Shown: piece by piece, positions 57,653 to 64,000 of the stretch
Layout of the letters: each line of letters begins with the position of its first letter
Position numbering within the stretch: position 1 is the first letter of the stretch
NCBI RefSeq assembly: GCF_003350475.1
Contig: NZ_QQAV01000001.1
Coordinates: 302,836-366,835, forward strand
From: Pseudacidovorax intermedius
Lineage (GTDB): Bacteria > Pseudomonadota > Gammaproteobacteria > Burkholderiales > Burkholderiaceae_C
Reading direction: 5' to 3'
Length of the DNA: 64,000 bases
Position numbers and translations under genes: made by a program
The notes under the pieces: model-generated
Told to the model about the DNA's origin: nothing
The model's database searches: none
The model's input: the letters and a program-made list of their open reading frames with translations, nothing else

Positions 57653-60600
57653 ATGGCCAAGTTCTTCATCGATCGCCCCATCTTTGCGTGGGTGATCGCT
57701 CTGTTCATCCTGGTGATGGGCGGCGTGGCGATCACGCAGCTGCCGATCGCCCAGTACCCGCCGGTGGCCCCGCCGGCCATCGTCATCAACGCCGCCTATC
57801 CCGGCGCCTCGGCCCAGACGCTGGAAGACAGCGTGCTGTCGGTCATCGAGCGCGAGATGAACGGCTCGCCCGGCCTGATCTACATGGAGTCGGTGGCGCA
57901 GGCCGACGGCACCGGTTCGATCACCGTGACCTTCGAGCCCGGCACCAATGCCGACCTGGCGCAGGTGGACGTGCAGAACCGGCTGTCGCGCGCGACGCCG
58001 CGCCTGCCCTCGGCCGTGACGCAGCAGGGCGTGCGCGTGGACAAGTCGCGCAACAACTTCCTGCTGTTCACGATGCTGTCGTCGACCAACCCGGCCGTGG
58101 ACACCACGCAGCTGGGCGACTACGCCGCCCGCAACATCCAGCCCGAACTGCAGCGCGTGCCCGGCATCGGCCAGGTGCAGCTCTTCGGCAGCGAGACGGC
58201 GATGCGCATCTGGATCGACCCCGCCAAGCTGCAGGGCCTGAACCTGAGCGCGGGCGACGTCAACACCGCCATCCGCAACCAGAACGCCCAGGTCGCCTCC
58301 GGCACCATCGGCGACCTGCCCAACGTCACCGGCCAGGCCATCGCGGCCACGGTGGTGGTCAAGGGCCAGCTGTCGTCGGTGGCGCAGTTCGGCAACATCG
58401 TGCTGCGCGCCAATGCCGACGGCTCGACCGTGCGGCTCAAGGACGTGGCCCGCATCGAGATCGGCGGCCAGAGCTACTCGACCTCCGCCCGCCTGAACGG
58501 CAAGCCGGCCGTGGGCCTGGGCGTGCAGCTCTCGCCCTCGGGCAATGCGCTGCAGGCCGCCAAGGCCGTGCGCGCCAAGATGGACGAGCTCAAGCGCTTC
58601 TTCCCGCAGGGCGTGAGCTATTCCATCCCCTACGACAGCTCGGCCTTCATCAGCATCTCCATCAGCCAGGTGGTCGAGACCCTGGTCGAGGCCGTGGTGC
58701 TGGTGTTCCTGGTGATGTTCCTGTTCCTGCAGAACTGGCGCTACACGCTCATCCCAACGCTGGTGGTGCCCGTGGCACTGCTGGGCACCTTCGGCACGCT
58801 GCTGGCCCTGGGCTTCTCGATCAACGTGCTGACCATGTTCGGCATGGTGCTGGTGATCGGCATCGTGGTGGACGACGCCATCGTGGTGGTGGAGAACGTC
58901 GAGCGCATCATGAGCGAGGAAGGCCTGCCGCCCTTGCAGGCCACGCGCAAGGCGATGCAGCAGATCTCCGGCGCCATCATCGGCGTGACGGTGGTGCTGA
59001 TCTCGGTGTTCGTGCCGCTGGCCTTCTTCGCCGGCTCCACGGGCAACATCTACCGCCAGTTCTCGGCGGTGATGGTGGCCTCGATCGCGTTCTCGGCCTT
59101 CATGGCGCTGTCGCTCACGCCGGCGCTGTGCGCCACGCTGCTCAAGCCGGTCGAGGCCGGTCACCATCACGAGAAGCGCGGCTTCTTCGGCTGGTTCAAC
59201 CGCGGCTTCTCGCGCACGGCCAAGGGCTACGAGGGCTTCGTGTCGCGCCTGCTGCGCCGTGCCGCGCGCTACCTGATCGTCTACCTGGCCATCATCGGCG
59301 GCGTGGTGTTCGTCTACTCGCGCCTGCCCACCTCCTTCCTGCCGCAGGAAGACCAGGGCAACATCCTGGTGAACGTGCAGCTGCCGCCGGGCGCCACGCT
59401 GGAGCGCACCGAGGCCGTGATGGAGAAGGTCGAGAACTTCATGCTCAAGCAGCCGCAGGTGCAGAGCATCGTGGGCGTGCTGGGCTTCAGCTTCTCGGGC
59501 CAGGGCCAGAACGCGGGCATCGCCTTCGTCACGCTCAAGGACTGGAAGGAGCGCGACGGCGAGGCCAACTCGGCCTCCGCGCTGGCAGGCCGCGCCTTCG
59601 GTGCGCTGTCGGGCGTGCGCGATGCCTTCATCTACCCGCTCAACCCGCCGCCGATTCCCGAACTGGGCTCGGCCAGCGGCTTCAGCTTCCGGCTGCAGGA
59701 CCGCTCGGGCCAGGGCCATGACGCACTGGTCAACGCCCGCAACCAGCTGCTGGGCATGGCCATGAAGAGCCCGGTGCTGACCGCGATGCGCCCCGACGGC
59801 CTGGAGGATGCGCCGCAGCTGCAGATCGACATCGACCGCGACAAGGCGCAGGCCCTGGGCGTGAACTTCGACGCCATCAACACCGCGCTGTCGACCTCGC
59901 TGGGCTCGAGCTACATCAACGACTTCCCGAACCGCGGCCGCCTGCAGCGCGTGGTGGTGCAGGCCGATGCCCCGGCCCGCATGCAGCCCGAGGACCTGCT
60001 GCGCCTGAACGCGTCCAACACGCAGGGCCAGCCGGTGCCCTTCGCCTCCTTCGCGACCACGCGCTGGATCAAGGGCGCGCAGCAGACCGTGCGCTACAAC
60101 GGCTATCCGGCCATGCGCATCAGCGGCGAGGCCGCGCCCGGCTACAGCTCGGGCGCCGCCATGGCCGAGATGGAGAAGCTGGCCGGCCAGCTGCCGCCGG
60201 GCTTCGGCTTCGAATGGACGGGCCAGTCGCGCGAAGAAAAGCTCGCCGGTTCGCAGGCCATCATCCTGTACGGCTTCGCCATCCTGGCGGTGTTCCTGTG
60301 CCTGGCAGCGCTGTACGAGAGCTGGTCGATTCCGCTGTCGGTGATCCTGGTGGTGCCGCTGGGCGTGCTGGGCGTGCTGCTGGCCACGCTGCTGCGCGGC
60401 TACTCGAACGACGTGTACTTCCAGGTGGGCCTGATCACCATCATCGGCCTGTCGGCGAAGAACGCCATCCTGATCATCGAGTTCGCCAAGGACCTGCAGG
60501 CGCAGGGCAAGAGCGCCATCGCCGCCGCGCTGGAAGCCGCCCACCTGCGCTTCCGCCCGATCGTGATGACCTCGCTGGCCTTCGGCCTCGGCGTGGTGCC

Positions 60601-60826
60601 GCTGGTGCTGGCCTCGGGCGCGGGCTCGGCCAGCCAGCGCGCCATCGGCACCGGCGTGCTGGGCGGCATGCTCACGGGCACCGCGCTGGCGGTGTTCTTC
60701 GTGCCCATCTTCTTCGTGGTGGTACGCACGATCTTCAAGGGCAGCAAGCGCCAGCAGGACATGAACAAGCGCCATGCCCAGGAAGCGGGCATTCAGGAAG
60801 AATCCGGAGCCGACAACCATGGCTGA
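57653..60826 (+). CDS. RND multidrug efflux pump, inner-membrane subunit (AcrB/MexB type)
   Basis: 1057 residues, normal length for the HAE1 family. It opens MAKFFIDRPIFAWVIAL. The proton-relay aspartates lie in GIVVDDAIVVVENVER at D407 and D408, the same numbers as AcrB, and the TM10 lysine is in GLSAKNAILIIEFAK. Large periplasmic loops and two sets of membrane spans are present. It exchanges protons for drugs or other amphiphiles and works with the adaptor and outer-membrane factor on either side. Confidence 0.95.
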   Translation: MAKFFIDRPIFAWVIALFILVMGGVAITQLPIAQYPPVAPPAIVINAAYPGASAQTLEDSVLSVIEREMNGSPGLIYMESVAQADGTGSITVTFEPGTNADLAQVDVQNRLSRATPRLPSAVTQQGVRVDKSRNNFLLFTMLSSTNPAVDTTQLGDYAARNIQPELQRVPGIGQVQLFGSETAMRIWIDPAKLQGLNLSAGDVNTAIRNQNAQVASGTIGDLPNVTGQAIAATVVVKGQLSSVAQFGNIVLRANADGSTVRLKDVARIEIGGQSYSTSARLNGKPAVGLGVQLSPSGNALQAAKAVRAKMDELKRFFPQGVSYSIPYDSSAFISISISQVVETLVEAVVLVFLVMFLFLQNWRYTLIPTLVVPVALLGTFGTLLALGFSINVLTMFGMVLVIGIVVDDAIVVVENVERIMSEEGLPPLQATRKAMQQISGAIIGVTVVLISVFVPLAFFAGSTGNIYRQFSAVMVASIAFSAFMALSLTPALCATLLKPVEAGHHHEKRGFFGWFNRGFSRTAKGYEGFVSRLLRRAARYLIVYLAIIGGVVFVYSRLPTSFLPQEDQGNILVNVQLPPGATLERTEAVMEKVENFMLKQPQVQSIVGVLGFSFSGQGQNAGIAFVTLKDWKERDGEANSASALAGRAFGALSGVRDAFIYPLNPPPIPELGSASGFSFRLQDRSGQGHDALVNARNQLLGMAMKSPVLTAMRPDGLEDAPQLQIDIDRDKAQALGVNFDAINTALSTSLGSSYINDFPNRGRLQRVVVQADAPARMQPEDLLRLNASNTQGQPVPFASFATTRWIKGAQQTVRYNGYPAMRISGEAAPGYSSGAAMAEMEKLAGQLPPGFGFEWTGQSREEKLAGSQAIILYGFAILAVFLCLAALYESWSIPLSVILVVPLGVLGVLLATLLRGYSNDVYFQVGLITIIGLSAKNAILIIEFAKDLQAQGKSAIAAALEAAHLRFRPIVMTSLAFGLGVVPLVLASGAGSASQRAIGTGVLGGMLTGTALAVFFVPIFFVVVRTIFKGSKRQQDMNKRHAQEAGIQEESGADNHG

Positions 60827-62297
60827 GTCCAAGACGATGATGACGCTGCCCTTCGGGCCCCTGGCGCCGCTGGCGCTGGCCGCCGCGCTGCTGATGAGCG
60901 GCTGCTCGCTGATCCCCACCTATGAACGGCCGGCCGCGCCGGTGCCCACCACCTTCCCGGGCGACCCGGCCCAGCCGGGCAGTGCCAAGGCGGCGGTGGA
61001 CGTGCCCTGGCAGGCCTTCTTCTCCGACCCGCGCCTGGCGGGCCTGATCCAGACGGCCCTCGACAACAACCGCGACCTGCGCGTGGCCGTGCTCAACATC
61101 GAGCAGGCCCGCGCCCAGTTCGACGTGCAGCGCGCCGCGCTCTTCCCGACCGTGGGGCTGAGCACCACGGGCTCGCGCTCCGAGCCCAACTCGGCCCGCG
61201 CCTACAGCTCGTCCGCGCCCAAGGTGTCGTCGAGCTATTCGGCGGGCCTGGGCGTGACGGCGTGGGAGATCGACTTCTTCGGCCGCATCCAGAGCCTGAG
61301 CGCCGCCGCGCAGGCCCGCGCGCTGGCCACCGAGGAGTCGCGCCGCGCCACGCAGATCAGCCTGGTCGCCCAGGTGGCCAACGGCTGGCTCACGCTGGCC
61401 GCCGACGAAGAGCTGCTGGCCATCACCCGCCAGACGCTGGCCACGCGCGAGGAGACGCTCAAGCTGACCAAGCTGCGCTTCGACAACGGCGTGGCGTCCG
61501 AGCTGGACTACCAGTCGGCCGTCTCGCTGGCCGAGAACGCACGCGCCACCTATGCGCAGCAGATCCGCCTGCGCCGCCAGGACGAGAACGCCCTGGCGCT
61601 GCTGCTGGGCGCGCCGGTGCCCGCTAGCGCATTGGAAGGCCTGGCCGGCGACAACGGCGGGCTGGCCAGCGTGCGCGCCATGCCCGACGTGCCGGCCGGC
61701 CTGCCCTCGGACCTGCTGACCGAGCGCCCGGACATCCGGTCGGCCGAGCAGCAACTGATCGCGGCCAACGCCAACATCGGCGCGGCGCGCGCGGCCTTCT
61801 TCCCGCGCATCGCGCTGACCACCTCCATCGGCACGGTGAGCTCCGACTTCTCGGGCCTGTGGAACGGCGACGGCACGCGGGCCTGGAGCTTCGCGCCCAG
61901 CCTGACGCTGCCGATCTTCACGGCCGGCGCCAACTCGGCCAACCTGGCCTCGGCGCGCGTCAGCCGCGACATCGCCGTCGCCCAGTACGAGAAGACCATC
62001 CAGACCGCCTTCCGCGAGGTGGCCGATGCCCTCGCCGGCCGCGAAACGCTGGGCGAGCAGGCCCGCGCCGCCCGCGCCCAGGCCGAGGCCGAGGGCACGC
62101 GCCTGCGCCTGTCGGACCTGCGCTACCGCAACGGCGTGGCCAGCGCCCTCGACCTGCTGGATGCGCAGCGCTCGCAGTTCACGGCCCGCCAGACGGCGGT
62201 GCAGACCCAGCTGGCGCTGCTGCAGAACCAGGTCACGCTCTACAAGACGCTGGGCGGCGGCTGGACCAGCAGCACGCAGCAGGCCGGCGCCCAGTAG
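60819..62297 (+). CDS. RND efflux outer-membrane factor lipoprotein (OprM/NodT type)
   Basis: 492 residues from the ATG at 60819, with GGAG nine bases upstream; it overlaps the end of the pump gene by eight bases. A lipobox LLMSG-Cys29 predicts lipid anchoring. The sequence follows the family: YERPAAPVP, W..FF.D..L..LI..AL..N.DL, LT.RPDIR..E..L.AANA.IG.ARA.FFP, and LL.AQR near the end. An earlier in-frame ATG (60774) lies within the pump gene and would spoil the lipobox position. Confidence 0.93.
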   Translation: MAESKTMMTLPFGPLAPLALAAALLMSGCSLIPTYERPAAPVPTTFPGDPAQPGSAKAAVDVPWQAFFSDPRLAGLIQTALDNNRDLRVAVLNIEQARAQFDVQRAALFPTVGLSTTGSRSEPNSARAYSSSAPKVSSSYSAGLGVTAWEIDFFGRIQSLSAAAQARALATEESRRATQISLVAQVANGWLTLAADEELLAITRQTLATREETLKLTKLRFDNGVASELDYQSAVSLAENARATYAQQIRLRRQDENALALLLGAPVPASALEGLAGDNGGLASVRAMPDVPAGLPSDLLTERPDIRSAEQQLIAANANIGAARAAFFPRIALTTSIGTVSSDFSGLWNGDGTRAWSFAPSLTLPIFTAGANSANLASARVSRDIAVAQYEKTIQTAFREVADALAGRETLGEQARAARAQAEAEGTRLRLSDLRYRNGVASALDLLDAQRSQFTARQTAVQTQLALLQNQVTLYKTLGGGWTSSTQQAGAQ

Positions 62298-62423
62298 GCC
62301 CGGACGCAGCGGTCGGCGGCGACCTTCGAGCCGATCGCTGATCTGCATCAGGAGTCCTTCTTTCGGGGGGTGTGCGGGGGTTATCCCGGGTCAGCCGGGG
62401 CCTGTCCGCCCACCCCCCGTCCC

Positions 62424-62429
62424 TATAAT
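62424..62429 (+). promoter_or_regulatory. Consensus -10 box for the cytochrome c gene
   Basis: TATAAT lies 42 bases before the ATG at 62471; the -35 region (around 62401-62406, cctgtc) is weak. The 173-base gap between the efflux operon and this gene also holds long-range complementary GGGGGGTG (62365-62372) and CACCCCCC (62411-62418), but no clear terminator for the efflux operon. Confidence 0.65.
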
Positions 62430-62470
62430 CGAACGCTGTTTTCCAATAGCCCCCGATACCGAGGACAGCG

Positions 62471-63106
62471 ATGAGCGAGAGCGCGCAAAACCCGGCTCCG
62501 GCCACCGAAGAGGCGCATACGGGCCCGATCAAGAATCCCAAGCAGCTGATGCTCGCGGTCCTCTTCGGCTTCGTGGTTCCCATCCTCATCATTGCGGGGC
62601 TGGTCTTCTTCGTGGTGTCCGGGCTCAAGCCCTCCGGTGCGGCCACCGGCGACAACATGAACCTCTACGGCGTCAGCCAGGACGCCCGCGACCGCGACGT
62701 CGCCGAGCGCATCCGCAAGGTGGGCATGGTCGAGATCCGCGACGCCAACCGCCCGCTCGCCAACGGCGAAACCGTCTTCAAGACCCAATGCGCCGCCTGC
62801 CACGGCAGCCCCGGCATTCCAGGCGCGCCCCACTTGGGCGATGCCGCGGCCTGGGGTCCTCGCATCGGCCAGGGCCTGGCCACGCTGACCGAGCACGCGC
62901 TCAAGGGCAAGGGCGCCATGCCGCCCCAGGGCGGCGGCGACTTCAGCGATGTGGAGATCAGCCGTGCTGCGGCCTACATGGCCAACTCGGGCGGCGCCAA
63001 GTTCGAGGAGCCGGCCGCACCGGCCGCCGCCGCGCCGGCGGGCGATGCAGCGGCCACGTCGGCGGCAGCTCCTGCAGCAGCGGGCGCGATGCCGGCCAAG
63101 CAGTAA
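62471..63106 (+). CDS. Membrane-anchored c-type cytochrome (cytochrome c5-like)
   Basis: 211 residues. A membrane span covers about residues 26-50 (LMLAVLFGFVVPILIIAGLV). One haem site follows, C107-A-A-C110-H111, with M150 in GAMPPQGG as the likely sixth ligand. The tail is Ala/Pro-rich. ANGETVFKTQCAACHG is the c5 pattern. It would carry electrons in the periplasm, held to the inner membrane by its N terminus. GAGG lies before the ATG; a terminator follows. Confidence 0.93.
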   Translation: MSESAQNPAPATEEAHTGPIKNPKQLMLAVLFGFVVPILIIAGLVFFVVSGLKPSGAATGDNMNLYGVSQDARDRDVAERIRKVGMVEIRDANRPLANGETVFKTQCAACHGSPGIPGAPHLGDAAAWGPRIGQGLATLTEHALKGKGAMPPQGGGDFSDVEISRAAAYMANSGGAKFEEPAAPAAAAPAGDAAATSAAAPAAAGAMPAKQ

Positions 63107-63143
63107 CGAGCGCAGACATCACGACCGGGCCTCGGCCCTCTTG

Positions 63144-63168
63144 AAAGCCGGCATTCGCCGGCTTTTTC
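63144..63168 (+). terminator. Intrinsic terminator after the cytochrome gene
   Basis: Arms AAAGCCGGC and GCCGGCTTT around ATTC, continuing in a T-run on the plus strand. It serves the cytochrome gene. On the minus strand the arm begins AAAG after only a short A/T-rich run, so it may also work for the convergent gene. Confidence 0.85.
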
Positions 63169-63250
63169 GTTTGTGGCGCAACAGCTGCGGCGATGCGCCT
63201 GCGCTTCGGCTCAGCGCAAGCCGCGTCTCGCGGCGCCTGCTCGTCTCGCG

Positions 63251-63784
63251 TCAGGCCGCGCTTCGGGCCGCGGCCGGACTGCGGACGAAGCCGAAGCGCG
63301 TCGGCAGGTCGGCCGCCGGCACCTCTTCCGGCGCCGGCCAGACGCCCTGCTCGAGTGCGTCGGCCGCCAGGCCCATGTCCTGCGAATGGACGATGCCCAG
63401 GCCGGCCGATGCAGCGACATACAGGCGCCCTTCCGCATCCAGAAGCACCCGCTGCAACGCGCCAGCCTGTCCGGTGTGCGCCTGGAGCGAGAAGTCGCCC
63501 ATCACGCGCCACACCAGCGGCGCGGCCTCCAGCTCCACGTACACCCGTTGCGGCCCGTTCTGGAAGAACCACTGGCCGGTGGCATCCGGCTCGTAGTTGC
63601 GCTGGATGAAGTCGATCAGCTTGTCATGCCGCAGCAGCGAACCCTTGCTCTGCGGAAAGGGGCCGGCCGCCTGCGTGGGGTCGTCGCGCATGTACCACTG
63701 GCCGCGTGCATCAAGGCCCAGCCAACCGTAGCAGTGGGGCACGTTGGGCCACTTGGCCAGTGCCTGTTTGACGATGTCATCCAT
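63251..63784 (-). CDS. Conserved uncharacterised protein (DUF2946-type, name from memory)
   Basis: 177 residues from the ATG at 63784, opening MDDIVKQALAKWPNVPHCYG. The sequence is soluble and aromatic-rich (GWLGLDARGQWYMRDD, WFFQNGPQRVYVELE, APLVWRV). Small proteins beginning this way are common in Burkholderiales, and I recall them labelled as a DUF of the 29xx series; I am not certain of the number. An upstream extension to 63910 is open but reads unlike a conserved protein. The function is unknown; it is convergent with the cytochrome gene. Confidence 0.8.
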   Translation of the reverse strand: MDDIVKQALAKWPNVPHCYGWLGLDARGQWYMRDDPTQAAGPFPQSKGSLLRHDKLIDFIQRNYEPDATGQWFFQNGPQRVYVELEAAPLVWRVMGDFSLQAHTGQAGALQRVLLDAEGRLYVAASAGLGIVHSQDMGLAADALEQGVWPAPEEVPAADLPTRFGFVRSPAAARSAA

Positions 63785-63921
63785 GGCGGCATTGTCAGCG
63801 CCGAAGTTGCCATGCGGTGTCGCCCATGCCGCCATCGCGAGTGAGCCGAGGCCGACACCGATGTCGACACTGCCCGGCGGCCGGCGCACCAGGCAGACGC
63901 GCACCGTCAACCCATGCGACT
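63785..63921 (-). other. 137-base gap with nothing recognised
   Basis: Spacer between the uncharacterised gene and the partial gene at the right edge, both on the minus strand. I see no terminator or good promoter. Confidence 0.5.
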
Positions 63922-64000
63922 TCAGCGATGGGCCAGCAGCCAGTCCACCACGGCCTGCGGCATCGTCCGTACATGCCCTGGCCAGCCGCCCTGCGGAAAG
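63922..64000 (-). CDS. 3' end of a gene entering from the right
   Basis: The frame reads FPQGGWPGHVRTMPQAVVDW and ends LLAHR with TGA at 63922-63924. Only 25 residues are visible, too few to name the protein; the rest lies beyond the window. Confidence 0.6.
   Translation of the reverse strand, partial: FPQGGWPGHVRTMPQAVVDWLLAHR

Noticed and set aside
60774..60818. Earlier ATG for the outer-membrane factor
   Set aside because: It lies deep in the pump gene and would put 15 charged residues before the lipoprotein signal; the ATG at 60819 has a better placed binding site.
63785..63910. N-terminal extension of the uncharacterised gene to 63910
   Set aside because: No ribosome binding site, and the extension does not resemble the ordered sequence that begins at MDDIVKQ.

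Overview
The window is very GC-rich (roughly two thirds G+C or more). It looks like a chromosome segment of a betaproteobacterium of the order Burkholderiales, most like Comamonadaceae and relatives. That placement rests on base composition, a LEPR-XLL giant surface protein, a c5-type cytochrome with an N-terminal anchor and the style of the RND efflux genes; it is inference, not a database match.

Left two thirds (1-42278, minus strand): one reading frame starts at an ATG at 42278 with a good ribosome binding site and stays open to the left edge, giving at least 14,092 codons. It encodes a giant surface or extracellular protein of the LEPR-XLL type. In N-to-C order it holds the LEPR-XLL motif, about 22 repeats of roughly 150-230 residues (several carrying calcium-loop-like DxNxDG inserts), an internal RTX-like block, beta-helix/haemagglutinin-like sequence, eight repeats of about 70 residues, a Trp/Tyr-rich island with a beta-gamma-crystallin-like domain, short hook-IN-like modules, and at least ten tandem units of about 220 residues that run off the edge. 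Long open frames on the opposite strand are shadows.

Middle (42279-53167, minus strand): seven tightly packed genes precede the giant gene in the same direction: SapC, a TolC-like outer-membrane channel, a periplasmic adaptor, a GAF-like/HlyD fusion, a PqqD-like/M50-metalloprotease-like/HlyD fusion, a shortened and degenerate SecA-like ATPase, and a lipoprotein with Calx-beta and two DUF1566 domains. Stops and starts overlap at most junctions (ATGA, TGATG, GTGA), so this is one transcription and translation unit. The set resembles a type I secretion system whose ABC transporter is replaced by a SecA-like protein plus an M50-like membrane protein. I regard it as the strongest candidate in the window for an undescribed export system dedicated to the giant protein.

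Right third (53513-64000): a small plus-strand ORF with weak GGDEF-like features, a LysR regulator, tRNA-Arg(CCG) with a strong terminator, and a complete RND multidrug efflux locus (divergent TetR/AcrR-type repressor, operator palindrome, adaptor, pump, outer-membrane factor). After that come a membrane-anchored cytochrome c with its own promoter and terminator, an uncharacterised conserved protein, and the 3' end of one further gene. This part is ordinary apart from the TetR frame, which reads into the tRNA gene.
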